Below are positions 54,411 to 62,844 of a DNA stretch of 64,000 nucleotides, one piece after another. The DNA is taken from contig NZ_JAKRFN010000016.1 of the NCBI RefSeq assembly GCF_022348085.1, forward strand, positions 1 through 64,000, given 5' to 3'. The notes beneath the pieces were generated by a model. That model was given only the letters and a program-made list of their open reading frames with translations, was not told the DNA's origin and made no database searches. This stretch comes from Mycobacterium sp. PSTR-4-N (GTDB lineage Bacteria; Actinomycetota; Actinomycetes; Mycobacteriales; Mycobacteriaceae). Numbering within the stretch: the first letter of the stretch is position 1; every line of letters starts with the position of its first letter. Made by a program: the position numbers and the translations under genes.

Positions 54411-55114
54411 GACGCGTGCAGCCCGCACTCCGTCTTGGACTGCCCCGCCCACCGGCCGCTACGGGGATCGGCGCCGGCGATCGGCTTGGCCGTGCACGGT
54501 GCGCAGCCGATGGACGGATAACCCTCGTCGACCAGCGGGTTCACCAGGATGCCGTGGGTGTCGATGTAGTCGTGCATCTCGTCGTCGGTCCACGCCGCCA
54601 ACGGGTTGATCTTCACCAGCCCGAACGCCTTGTCCCAGCTGATCAGCGGGGCGTTGGCGCGCGTCGGCGCCTCGACCCGGCGGATACCGGTGACCCACGC
54701 GGAGTAGCCCGCCAACGCCTTGGACAGCGGCTCGACCTTGCGCATCCGGCAGCACTCGTTGGCGCTGCGCTCGAACAGGTTCTTGCCGAACAGCGCGTCC
54801 TGTTCGGCGACGGTCTTCTCCGGCCGCACGTTGACGACGTTCACGTCGTAGACCGCCTCGACCGCGTCGCGGGTACCGATCGTCTCGACGAAGTGGTAGC
54901 CGGTGTCGAGGAACAACACGTCGACCCCCGGCCGCACCGCGGCGGCCAGATCCACCAGGACCGCGTCCTGCATGTTCGACGCCACGATGTAGTTGCCCGC
55001 GAAGTTCTCGTCGGTCCATCGCAGCAGGTCGACAGCAGATGCGTGCGGCCCCAACTCCGCCGCGCCGCGTTCGGCCAACTGCTGCAAGTCCGTCTCGGTC
55101 ATCACGTCGGTCAT
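54407..55114 (-). CDS. cysH: Adenylylsulfate (APS) reductase, [4Fe-4S] type
   Basis: The 235-residue enzyme reduces APS to sulfite with thioredoxin. It carries the assimilatory APS reductase features: ANECCRMRKVEPL and SIGCAPCTAKP bind the [4Fe-4S] cluster, and KTECGLH near the C-terminus holds the catalytic Cys. The FLDTGYHF motif marks the PAPS/APS reductase fold. ATG 55114 starts six bases after the nirA stop. The four cluster cysteines distinguish it from cluster-free PAPS reductases. Confidence 0.95.
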   Translation of the reverse strand: MTDVMTETDLQQLAERGAAELGPHASAVDLLRWTDENFAGNYIVASNMQDAVLVDLAAAVRPGVDVLFLDTGYHFVETIGTRDAVEAVYDVNVVNVRPEKTVAEQDALFGKNLFERSANECCRMRKVEPLSKALAGYSAWVTGIRRVEAPTRANAPLISWDKAFGLVKINPLAAWTDDEMHDYIDTHGILVNPLVDEGYPSIGCAPCTAKPIAGADPRSGRWAGQSKTECGLHAS

Positions 55115-55120
55115 GTCACA

Positions 55121-56797
55121 TCACCTCAAGTCCGCATCGTCTGCTCGTAGTGCCCACGTAGCGAAACGCTCGCCCTGCTCTCGTTGTTTCACGAAATTGC
55201 GAACGACCCGCTCGATGTAGTCACCGAGCTCCGTGGCGACCACCTTGTGCTGGCGCAGCTTGCGGCCGAAGCCACTGTCCAGACCCAGACTTCCCCCGAG
55301 GTGAACCTGGAAACCCTCCTCGGGACCGTCACCATCGTCGACCATCTGGCCCTTGAACCCGATGTCGGCGACCTGGATGCGGGCGCACGAGTTCGGGCAG
55401 CCGTTGATGTTGATGGTGATCGGAACGTCGAGCTGGCTGTTGATGTCCTCGAGCCGCTTCTCCAGCTCCGGCACCAGCACCTGTGACCGGCTGCGGGTCT
55501 CGGCGAAGCTCAGCTTGCAGAACTCGATGCCCGTGCAGGCCATCAGGTTCCGCCGCCAGTGCGACGGCGTCGACGGCAGCCCGAGTGCGTCCAGACCGGT
55601 GCGCAGCTCGTCCAGCTTCTCGTCCGGCACATCGAGGATGATCAGCTTCTGATAGGGCGTGAACCGGATTCGATCACTGCCCGCCGCTTCGGCGAGGTCG
55701 GCGACCTTGGTCAGGATCGTGCCCGACACGCGCCCGGCGATCGGGGCGACGCCCACGGCGTTGAGCCCGTTGCGGAGCTTCTGCACCCCGACGTGGTCGA
55801 TCGGGCGGGTCACCGGCTCGGGCGCGGGACCGTCGATCAACGGGCGCTTCAAGTACTCCGTCTCCAGCACTTCGCGGAATTTCTCGACACCCCAGTCCTT
55901 GATCAGGAATTTGAGGCGGGCCTTCGAACGCAGGCGCCGGTAGCCGTAGTCGCGGAAGACGCTGACCACGCCCTCCCACACATCGGGGACCTCGTCGAGC
56001 GGCACCCAGGCGCCGACCCGCTGTCCCAGCATCGGGTTGGTCGAGAGACCCCCGCCGACCCACAGGTCGAAGCCGGGTCCGTGCTCGGGATGCTCGACGC
56101 CGATGAACGCGACGTCGTTGACCTCGTGCACGACGTCCTGCAGGCCGGAGATAGCGGTCTTGAACTTGCGCGGCAGGTTCGAGTACTCGGGCTTGCCGAT
56201 GTAGCGCTTGACGATCTCGTCGACCGCCGGGGTGCCGTCGATCACCTCGTCGAGCGACTCGCCCGCAAGCGGCGAGCCGAGCACGACGCGCGGGCAGTCG
56301 CCGCACGCTTCGGTGGTCTGCAAGCCGACCTCGTCGAGCCGGCGCCAGATTTCCGGCATGTCCTCGACACGGATCCAGTGGTACTGCACGTTCTGGCGGT
56401 CGGAGATGTCGGCGGTGTCGCGTGCGAACTCGGTCGAGATGCCGCCGAGCGTCCGCAGCGCCGCCGCGGTCAGTGCGCCGCCGTCGCTGCGGACCCGCAG
56501 CATGAAGTACTCGTCTTCGAGCATGTCGGTGTTCTCGTCACCGGTCCACGTGCCGTCGTAGCCGGGCTTGCGCTGGGTGTAGAGCCCCCACCAGCGGAAG
56601 CGGCCGCGCAGGTCACCCTTGTCGATCGACTCGAAGCCGTTCTTGGCGTAGATGTTCTCGATGCGCGCTCGCACGTTGAGCGGGTTGTCGTCCTTCTTCG
56701 CCTGTTCGTTGGCGTTGAGCGGCTCGCGATAGCCGAGCGCCCACTGGCCTTCCCCGCGCGGACGCTTGGGTGTTGCCTTGGGTGTCGTTGATGTCAT
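55121..56797 (-). CDS. nirA: Ferredoxin-dependent assimilatory sulfite reductase
   Basis: NirA reduces sulfite to sulfide with six electrons from ferredoxin, using siroheme and a [4Fe-4S] cluster. The 558-residue product shows both cluster segments (ACTGIEFCKLSFAETR and NGCPNSCARIQVAD), the ferrodoxin-like repeats, and TEACGDCPR with the cysteine that pairs with a Tyr in mycobacterial enzymes (from memory). ATG 56797 has AGGAG six bases upstream, partly inside a stem (56801-56818). A cysteine-rich leader ORF precedes it by 111 bases. Confidence 0.94.
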   Translation of the reverse strand: MTSTTPKATPKRPRGEGQWALGYREPLNANEQAKKDDNPLNVRARIENIYAKNGFESIDKGDLRGRFRWWGLYTQRKPGYDGTWTGDENTDMLEDEYFMLRVRSDGGALTAAALRTLGGISTEFARDTADISDRQNVQYHWIRVEDMPEIWRRLDEVGLQTTEACGDCPRVVLGSPLAGESLDEVIDGTPAVDEIVKRYIGKPEYSNLPRKFKTAISGLQDVVHEVNDVAFIGVEHPEHGPGFDLWVGGGLSTNPMLGQRVGAWVPLDEVPDVWEGVVSVFRDYGYRRLRSKARLKFLIKDWGVEKFREVLETEYLKRPLIDGPAPEPVTRPIDHVGVQKLRNGLNAVGVAPIAGRVSGTILTKVADLAEAAGSDRIRFTPYQKLIILDVPDEKLDELRTGLDALGLPSTPSHWRRNLMACTGIEFCKLSFAETRSRSQVLVPELEKRLEDINSQLDVPITININGCPNSCARIQVADIGFKGQMVDDGDGPEEGFQVHLGGSLGLDSGFGRKLRQHKVVATELGDYIERVVRNFVKQREQGERFATWALRADDADLR

Positions 56798-56800
56798 CGT

Positions 56801-56818
56801 GGCTCCTGTATCGGAGCC
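56801..56818 (-). promoter_or_regulatory. Perfect hairpin covering the nirA ribosome binding site
   Basis: On the minus strand GGCTCC-GATACA-GGAGCC forms a six-base, GC-rich perfect stem with a six-base loop. The downstream arm contains the AGGAG Shine-Dalgarno used for nirA, which begins three bases after the stem. The stem would hide the site unless translation of the upstream leader changes the fold. The rest of 56819-56908 shows nothing else obvious. Confidence 0.5.
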
Positions 56819-56908
56819 GGCGTTCGTCACTGCGCGTGATCACCGGGGGCTGTCCGGCGTCGCAGATCCGGCGGCCAGCTGAAAGTGCAGGTGGGCAGGT
56901 CTACGTCG

Positions 56909-57004
56909 TCACACAGCGCAACAACAGCTGCTGCACACACGCTTGAAGTCGACGTGCCGACGGATCACCAGCATCACGCGGGTGGGCATGCCTGCGTCGG
57001 TCAC
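56909..57004 (-). CDS. Cysteine-rich leader peptide upstream of nirA
   Basis: A 31-codon frame on the minus strand from GTG 57004 ends VCSSCCCAV before TGA, giving four cysteines in six residues, three of them consecutive. CACAAT (57016-57011) ends six bases before the GTG, so the message is probably leaderless. It matches the polycysteine attenuator type described upstream of mycobacterial sulfur genes. It resembles the leader before subI in layout but not in sequence, so the two probably arose or diverged separately. Confidence 0.75.
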   Translation of the reverse strand: MTDAGMPTRVMLVIRRHVDFKRVCSSCCCAV

Positions 57005-57010
57005 CCGGCC

Positions 57011-57016
57011 ATTGTG
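57011..57016 (-). promoter_or_regulatory. -10 element of the nirA leader promoter
   Basis: CACAAT on the minus strand (57016-57011) is followed by six bases and GTG 57004, suggesting a leaderless transcript. TTGGGA (57041-57036) lies 19 bases upstream as a possible -35. The interval 57017-57105 also holds the promoter of the divergent hemW gene. Confidence 0.5.
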
Positions 57017-57105
57017 CCACGACCTGGCCCACCGGTCCCAACCGGCACATATTTGTGCTCACCGCGAGCAGAACTCTGCCGCACACCACCTGGGACACTG
57101 GTCGC

Positions 57106-58296
57106 ATGCCCGTCCTGCCCAACCCGGTGTCCTCGATGCCCGCGCAGCTCCCGGAGCTCGCGCTCACCCCGGGCGCACCGTTCGGGCTGTACATCCACGT
57201 GCCGTTCTGTGCGACGCGCTGCGGCTACTGCGACTTCAACACCTACACGCCCGCCGAGTTGGGCGGCGCGACACCGGCGGGTTGGCTGGCGGCACTGCGG
57301 ACCGAACTCGCGCTCGCCGCGGCGCGGCTCGGGACCGCCCCGCCGGTCGCGACGATCTTCGTCGGCGGTGGCACGCCGTCACTGCTGGGCGCCGCCGGCC
57401 TCGCCGAGGTGCTCGACGCGATCCGCGAGCATTTCGTCCTCGCACGCGACGCGGAGGTGACGACCGAGGCGAACCCGGAATCGACGTCGCCCGCGTTCTT
57501 CGACGGGCTGCGGGCAGCCGGTTACACCCGTGTCTCGCTGGGGATGCAGTCCACCGCACCACATGTGCTCGCGACGCTGGACCGGGTCCACTCACCGGGC
57601 CGTGCCCTGGAGGCGGCGCAGGAGGCCCGCCGGGCGGGCTTCGAGCACGTCAACATCGACCTCATCTACGGCACGCCGGGAGAGAGCGACGACGACCTGG
57701 CGCGGTCGGCCGACGCGGCGATCGCCGCGGGCGTCGACCACGTGTCGGCCTACGCCCTGATCGTCGAGGACGGCACCGCGCTGGCCCGCAAGGTGCGCCG
57801 CCGCGAGCTGCCCGCGCCCGACGACGACGTGCTCGCCCGTCGCTACGAACTCCTCGACCAGCGCCTCGGAGCAGCCGGGCTGAGCTGGTACGAGGTGTCG
57901 AACTGGGCACGGCCCGGCGGCGAGTGCCGACACAACCTGGGCTACTGGGCGGGTGGGCAGTGGTGGGGCGCCGGGCCGGGAGCGCACGGCTATGTGGCCG
58001 GCACCCGCTGGTGGAACGTCAAACACCCCAGCGCTTACGCGGCCGTGCTGGCCGGCCGTCGCCTGCCGGTGGCCGATTTCGAGACCATCGACGGCGACAC
58101 CTCGCATGTCGAGGACGTGATGCTGCGCGTCCGGCTGCGTGCCGGGCTGCCGACCGCACTGCTGGGTGACGACGAGCGTGCCCGTGCGGCGCGCATCATC
58201 GCCGACGGCCTGCTACGCACCGAGGGTGACGCCGTGGTGCTCACCGACCGGGGCCGGCTGCTGGCCGACGCCGTGGTGCGCGAGCTGCTGAGCTGA
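57106..58296 (+). CDS. hemW: Radical SAM heme chaperone HemW (HemN-like)
   Basis: The 396-residue product has the radical-SAM Cys motif CATRCGYC (CxxxCxxC), GLYIHVPFC before it, FVGGGTPSLL, and the C-terminal HemN-type domain with WYEVSNWARPG. HemW proteins bind heme and were long annotated as oxygen-independent coproporphyrinogen oxidase; true HemN has extra N-terminal residues that are missing here. ATG 57106 follows GACACT by six bases, which would suit a leaderless transcript. It is divergent from the nirA leader. Confidence 0.87.
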   Translation: MPVLPNPVSSMPAQLPELALTPGAPFGLYIHVPFCATRCGYCDFNTYTPAELGGATPAGWLAALRTELALAAARLGTAPPVATIFVGGGTPSLLGAAGLAEVLDAIREHFVLARDAEVTTEANPESTSPAFFDGLRAAGYTRVSLGMQSTAPHVLATLDRVHSPGRALEAAQEARRAGFEHVNIDLIYGTPGESDDDLARSADAAIAAGVDHVSAYALIVEDGTALARKVRRRELPAPDDDVLARRYELLDQRLGAAGLSWYEVSNWARPGGECRHNLGYWAGGQWWGAGPGAHGYVAGTRWWNVKHPSAYAAVLAGRRLPVADFETIDGDTSHVEDVMLRVRLRAGLPTALLGDDERARAARIIADGLLRTEGDAVVLTDRGRLLADAVVRELLS

Positions 58297-58309
58297 ACAG
58301 TCCGGCTGG

Positions 58310-59170
58310 TCAGGCCAGCGCCGCCGCCAGCCGACGCCACTGCTCGCGGGGGAACTCGCGTGGATCAGCGGTCAGCACCTGCACGCAGACGTGGTTGGCG
58401 CCGGCATCGAGGTGCTCGGTGACCCGCCGCAGCACGGTCTCCTCGTCGCCCCATGCGATCAGGGCGTCGAACAGCCGGTCGCTGACCGTGCTGATGTCCT
58501 CTTCGGTGAAGCCGCTGCGGCGGATGTTGTTCGCGTAGTTCGGCAACCCCAGGTAGTTGCGCAGCCAGTCGGTGCCGATCGCGCGTGCCTCGTCGCGGCT
58601 GTCGACGAGCAGCACGCTCTGCTCGGGCAGCAGCATCGGTGTGTCACCCAGCAGTTCCCGCGCCGTGCGGGTGTGATCGGGCGTGCTCAGGTACGGATGC
58701 GCGCCGGCGGCCCGAGTCGCCGACAGCTCCAGCATCTTCGGGCCCAGTGCCGCGAGCACGCGGTTACCGGTCGGCACCGGGGTGGGCGATGCGTCGATAC
58801 CGTCGAGGAACGCCTTGGTCGCGGCGAGCGGTTTGCGGTAGCGCCCCGGCTCCTGGGAGTCGATCAGCGGGGCGTGGCTGCAGCCGATACCCAGCAGGAA
58901 GCGCTCGCCGTGGGTCTCGGTCAGCGTGGCATAGCGTGAGGCGACTTCGGCCGGCTCGTGCATCCACAGGTTCAGGATGCCGGTGGCGATGACCGTCTTC
59001 GAGGTCGCGGCCAGCAGATTGTCGACCGCGTCGAGGACCGGCCCGCCCACGTCGGGGATCCACAGCGCCGGGAAACCGAGCTCGTCGAGCTCGGCAGCCG
59101 CGTCGGCCGCCTCCCCGGCATTGCCGTACCGCAACTGCGAACTCCACAACCCGACACCTGTCAATTTCAT
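58310..59170 (-). CDS. LLM-class F420-dependent oxidoreductase
   Basis: The 286-residue protein begins KLTGVGLWSSQLRYG and contains GFPALWIPDVGG and RFLLGIGCSHAPL, in the style of mycobacterial F420-dependent luciferase-like oxidoreductases (TIGR03620-like, from memory). The reaction is unknown. ATG 59170 is preferred to ATG 59182, which would add four residues (MTGA). It is convergent with hemW (13-base gap) and divergent from the acyltransferase gene. Confidence 0.8.
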   Translation of the reverse strand: MKLTGVGLWSSQLRYGNAGEAADAAAELDELGFPALWIPDVGGPVLDAVDNLLAATSKTVIATGILNLWMHEPAEVASRYATLTETHGERFLLGIGCSHAPLIDSQEPGRYRKPLAATKAFLDGIDASPTPVPTGNRVLAALGPKMLELSATRAAGAHPYLSTPDHTRTARELLGDTPMLLPEQSVLLVDSRDEARAIGTDWLRNYLGLPNYANNIRRSGFTEEDISTVSDRLFDALIAWGDEETVLRRVTEHLDAGANHVCVQVLTADPREFPREQWRRLAAALA

Positions 59171-59264
59171 GGCTCCAGTCATACCGTGCGCGTCCTCGGG
59201 TCCGCCAGCGCGGGCGGTGTGCTTCGATGACCGCGAACGTGGGGTGGGCTCGTCGGAGGGATGA

Positions 59265-60134
59265 ATGGTGGCCGATGCGGAGCGGGGCCGGCTGGAGAGC
59301 TTCGCCGACGGGATCTTGTCGGCACTCGACGGGGTGGCCGAGAGTCTGGGCGGCGAGCCCGTCGTCGACGACGCGATCGCGCGCGCCATGGCGGCGGTCG
59401 CCGCCGTCGGCGGTGAGTTCGTCCGGCGATACCACCGGCTCGACATCGACTCCTCGATCGAGGCGCCCGACCAACCCGTGCTGTTCGTCGCCAACCACGG
59501 CTTCGGCGGCGTCGTCGACCTCAACGTGTTCGCCGTGCGGGCCGCTCTCGACGAGATGCATCTCGATCGACCGCTGACGATCCTGACCCATCAGATGGCG
59601 TGGACGCTGGGCGTCGGCCGGCTTTTCGAGCCTCTCGGGGCCCGCCCGGCCAGCCGGGACAGCGCGGTGGAGGCCTTCGATGCCGGACACCACGTGCTGG
59701 TCTTCCCCGGGGGCGACAAGGACGCCGCGAAGACGTTCGACGAGCGCAACCTGGTCAAGTTCGACGGCCGCAGCGGCTTCGCGCGGCTGGCCATGGAGCA
59801 GCACGTGCCGATCGTCCCGCTGGTCACCGCAGGCGCGGGGGAGTCGCTGCTCGTGCTGTCCAGTGGTGAGCGGCTGGCCCGGGCGCTGCGCCTGGACAAG
59901 ATCCTGCGCGTGAAGGCATTGCCGGTGAGTGTCTCGGTGCCGTGGGGGCTCAACGTCGGCGCGGTGGGCATGCTCCCGTACCTGCCGCTGCCCACCAAGC
60001 TGGTGACCCGCGTGCTCGCACCGATGACCGCCGGGGACGACGAGACCGCCGAGCAGTTCGCGGCCCGGGTGGAGTCCGCGATGCAGGACGCGATGACCGA
60101 CCTGACCCGGGACAGGAAGCCGCTTCTCGGGTGA
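59265..60134 (+). CDS. Lysophospholipid acyltransferase family protein
   Basis: The 289-residue product has a PlsC-like core with an NHGFGGVVD motif (residues ~77-85, a variant of NHxxxxD) and FPGGDKDAAK (~150), which resembles the acyl-acceptor motif of PlsC/DGAT-like enzymes. It probably transfers an acyl group to a glycerol- or sugar-based lipid. ATG 59265 has GGAGGG five bases upstream. It is convergent with the small Rv2375-like gene. Confidence 0.8.
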   Translation: MVADAERGRLESFADGILSALDGVAESLGGEPVVDDAIARAMAAVAAVGGEFVRRYHRLDIDSSIEAPDQPVLFVANHGFGGVVDLNVFAVRAALDEMHLDRPLTILTHQMAWTLGVGRLFEPLGARPASRDSAVEAFDAGHHVLVFPGGDKDAAKTFDERNLVKFDGRSGFARLAMEQHVPIVPLVTAGAGESLLVLSSGERLARALRLDKILRVKALPVSVSVPWGLNVGAVGMLPYLPLPTKLVTRVLAPMTAGDDETAEQFAARVESAMQDAMTDLTRDRKPLLG

Positions 60135-60138
60135 CCCG

Positions 60139-60459
60139 TCAGCCCGGCTGAGGCGCCGGCATGTCCATGTCGAAGACCCGGGCGTGCAGCACGGTGCGAT
60201 TGCGCAGCGCCGCCCGCACCGCACGGTGCAGCCCGTCTTCGAGGTAGACGTTGCCGCGCCAGCGCACCGCGTGGGGGAACAGATCGCCGTAGAAGGTCGA
60301 GTCCTCCGACAGCAGCCGGTCCAGCGCCAGCACCGTCGTGGTCATCACGAGTTCGTCGAGGCGGATCTGGCGGGGCGGGATCTGAGCCCACTGCCGGTGG
60401 GACAGACCGTGGTCCGGATACGGCCTGCCGTCACGGACACCCTTGAAGATCATCGACAC
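60139..60459 (-). CDS. Conserved small protein of unknown function (Rv2375-like)
   Basis: The 106-residue product starts MIFKGVRDGRPYPDHG and contains LSHRQWAQIPPRQIRLDELV. It matches a conserved mycobacterial hypothetical protein next to hrcA in position and length, from memory. I recognise no catalytic motif. ATG 60459 is used; ATG 60453 is an alternative. Divergent from hrcA. Confidence 0.65.
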   Translation of the reverse strand: MSMIFKGVRDGRPYPDHGLSHRQWAQIPPRQIRLDELVMTTTVLALDRLLSEDSTFYGDLFPHAVRWRGNVYLEDGLHRAVRAALRNRTVLHARVFDMDMPAPQPG

Positions 60460-60538
60460 GCCTTTGCTTGCCTGCCATCGCTTGTGCTCAGCCCCGCAAG
60501 GTTAACCCGACGCCGACAGCGGCGCCGGACCGCTCACC

Positions 60539-60569
60539 TGACGATCACTGCTGTTGATGACCGTAAAAT
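60539..60569 (+). promoter_or_regulatory. Putative promoter of hrcA
   Basis: TAAAAT (60564-60569) is a good -10 element, and TGACGA (60539-60544) lies 19 bases upstream as a weak -35. Transcription would start near 60576, about 33 bases before ATG 60609. No CIRCE repeat (TTAGCACTC-n9-GAGTGCTAA) is present in this gap. Confidence 0.4.
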
Positions 60570-60608
60570 GGACCGGTCGGTCACGTGTGAACTGAAGTGG
60601 GGTGAGCA

Positions 60609-61640
60609 ATGGGCAGCGCTGATGAGCGCCGATTCGAAGTTCTCCGCGCGATCGTCGCCGACTTCGTCGCGACGAAGGAGCCCATCGGCTCCAAGACCCT
60701 GGTCGAGCGACACAACCTCGGGGTGTCCAGCGCGACCGTGCGCAACGACATGGCGGTGCTGGAAGCCGAGGGATACATCACCCAGCCGCACACCAGCTCG
60801 GGCCGGGTTCCCACCGAGAAGGGCTACCGCGAATTCGTCGACCGCCTCGACGACGTGAAGCCGATGTCGGGAGCGGAGCGACGCGCGATCATGTCCTTCC
60901 TCGAGTCGGGCGTCGACCTCGACGACGTGCTGCGGCGGGCGGTGCGATTGCTGGCCCAGCTGACCCGTCAGGTCGCGATCGTGCAGTACCCGACGCTGTC
61001 GACGTCGACGGTGCGCCGCCTGGAGGTGGTGGCGCTGACCCCGGCCCGGCTGCTGTTGGTGGTGATCACCGACTCCGGGCGCGTCGACCAACGCATCGTC
61101 GAGCTCGGCGACGGTATCGACGACGCACAACTGTCCCAGCTACGCGATCTCCTGGGGCAGGCGCTGGAGGGCAAGCCGCTGGCCGCGGCCTCGGTCGCGG
61201 TGTCGGATCTCGCGTCGCACATCACCGGCCAGGGCGGGCTGGCCAATGCCGTCGGCCGCGCGGCGACCGTGCTGGTCGAGACGCTCGTCGAGCACACCGA
61301 GGAGCGGTTGTTGCTCGGCGGCACGGCGAACCTGACGCGCAACACCGCCGATTTCGGCGGCTCGCTGCGCTCGGTCCTCGAAGCGCTCGAGGAGCAGGTC
61401 GTGGTGTTGCGGCTGCTGGCCAAGCAGCAGGAGGCCGGGAAGGTGACCGTGCGGATCGGGCACGAGACCGAGGCGGAACAGATGGCGGGCACCTCGGTGG
61501 TCAGTACCACCTACGGTAGTTCGGGCAAGGTGTTCGGCGGCATGGGTGTGTTGGGTCCCACACGGATGGACTATCCGGGAACCATCGCCAACGTCGCCGC
61601 AGTTGCTCTCTATATTGGCGAAGTCTTAGGTAGCCGCTGA
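60609..61640 (+). CDS. hrcA: Heat-inducible transcriptional repressor HrcA
   Basis: HrcA represses chaperone operons by binding CIRCE elements and is stabilised by GroEL. The 343-residue protein has an N-terminal winged helix (RFEVLRAIVADFVATKEPIGSKTL, then VSSATVRNDMAVLEAEGYI) and the HrcA dimer domain with GSSGKVFGGMGVLGPTRMDY near the end. It is followed by dnaJ2. No CIRCE is visible upstream, so autoregulation is not evident. Confidence 0.95.
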   Translation: MGSADERRFEVLRAIVADFVATKEPIGSKTLVERHNLGVSSATVRNDMAVLEAEGYITQPHTSSGRVPTEKGYREFVDRLDDVKPMSGAERRAIMSFLESGVDLDDVLRRAVRLLAQLTRQVAIVQYPTLSTSTVRRLEVVALTPARLLLVVITDSGRVDQRIVELGDGIDDAQLSQLRDLLGQALEGKPLAAASVAVSDLASHITGQGGLANAVGRAATVLVETLVEHTEERLLLGGTANLTRNTADFGGSLRSVLEALEEQVVVLRLLAKQQEAGKVTVRIGHETEAEQMAGTSVVSTTYGSSGKVFGGMGVLGPTRMDYPGTIANVAAVALYIGEVLGSR

Positions 61641-61692
61641 TCTGTGCTGCGCTGGGTATGCAGCACGGATCGACGGGTGGGAGAGGTTGAGC

Positions 61693-62838
61693 GTGGCACG
61701 CGACTATTACGGCTTGCTCGGAGTGGGCAAAGGCGCCAGCGATACGGAGATCAAGCGCGCCTATCGCAAGCTGGCCCGAGAGCTGCACCCCGACGTCAAC
61801 CCCGACGAAGAGGCGCAGGCGCGCTTCAAAGAGGTCAGCGCCGCCTACGAGGTGCTCAGTGATCCGGAGAAGCGGCGCATCGTCGACTTGGGCGGGGATC
61901 CGCTGGAGTCCGCGGGTGGCGCGGGAGCCGGCTTCGGCGGCTTCGGCGGGCTCGGGGACGTTTTCGAGGCGTTCTTCGGCGGCGGCAATGCGTCCCGCGG
62001 CCCGATCGGCCGCGTCCGGCCCGGGTCGGATTCGCTGCTCCGGATGCGCCTGGACCTCGAGGAGTGCGCCACCGGGGTGACCAAGCAGGTCACGGTCGAC
62101 ACCGCGGTGCTGTGCGACCTCTGCCACGGCAAGGGCACCCACGGCAATTCCACCCCCGTCACCTGCGACACCTGTCACGGCCGGGGCGAGGTGCAGACCG
62201 TGCAGCGCTCGCTGCTCGGTCAGGTGATGACGTCACGACCGTGCCCGGTGTGCGGCGGCGTCGGTGAGGTGATCCCCGACCCGTGCAACCGGTGCGCCGG
62301 CGATGGCCGGGTGCGGGCCCGGCGCGAGATCAGCGTCAAGATCCCCGCCGGGGTCGGCGAGGGCATGCGGGTGCGGCTGGCCGCCCAGGGCGAGGTCGGC
62401 CCCGGTGGCGGGCCGGCCGGCGACCTGTACGTCGAGGTGCACGAGAAGCCGCACGACGTGTTCGTCCGCGACGGCGACGACCTGCACTGCACGATCTCGG
62501 TGCCGATGGTCGACGCGGCCCTGGGCACCGCGGTGTCGGTGGACGCGATCCTCGACGGGCCGACCGAGATCACGATCGGTGCGGGCACGCAGCCGGGTTC
62601 GGTGACGACCCTGCGGGGCCACGGCATGCCGCATCTGCGGTCCGGGGTGCGCGGTGATCTGCACGCCCACATCGACGTGGTGGTGCCGTCGCGGCTGGAC
62701 CACGACGACATCGAACTGCTGCGCACGTTCAAGGAGCGCAGTCACGACACCGCCCAGGTGCGCACCACGGCGACCACCGCCACGAACAACGGCGGCGGCC
62801 TGTTCTCCCGGTTGCGCGAGACGTTCACCGGCCGCTGA
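61693..62838 (+). CDS. dnaJ2: Co-chaperone DnaJ2
   Basis: The 381-residue protein has a J-domain (~3-65) with the HPD motif in LHPDVNPDE, a Gly/Phe-rich linker (~75-105), four CxxCxGxG zinc repeats (CDLCHGKG, CDTCHGRG, CPVCGGVG, CNRCAGDG) and C-terminal substrate-binding domains. It stimulates DnaK. GTG 61693 is chosen: GAGAGG lies six bases upstream and the protein begins ARDYYGLLG as in mycobacterial DnaJ2; TTG 61687 would add two residues. It is in the hrcA-dnaJ2-rsmE unit. Confidence 0.94.
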   Translation: MARDYYGLLGVGKGASDTEIKRAYRKLARELHPDVNPDEEAQARFKEVSAAYEVLSDPEKRRIVDLGGDPLESAGGAGAGFGGFGGLGDVFEAFFGGGNASRGPIGRVRPGSDSLLRMRLDLEECATGVTKQVTVDTAVLCDLCHGKGTHGNSTPVTCDTCHGRGEVQTVQRSLLGQVMTSRPCPVCGGVGEVIPDPCNRCAGDGRVRARREISVKIPAGVGEGMRVRLAAQGEVGPGGGPAGDLYVEVHEKPHDVFVRDGDDLHCTISVPMVDAALGTAVSVDAILDGPTEITIGAGTQPGSVTTLRGHGMPHLRSGVRGDLHAHIDVVVPSRLDHDDIELLRTFKERSHDTAQVRTTATTATNNGGGLFSRLRETFTGR

Positions 62839-62844
62839 CCCGCA

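Noticed and set aside
60460..60608. CIRCE element before hrcA
   Set aside because: I looked for TTAGCACTC and its inverted copy in the hrcA upstream gap and did not find it.
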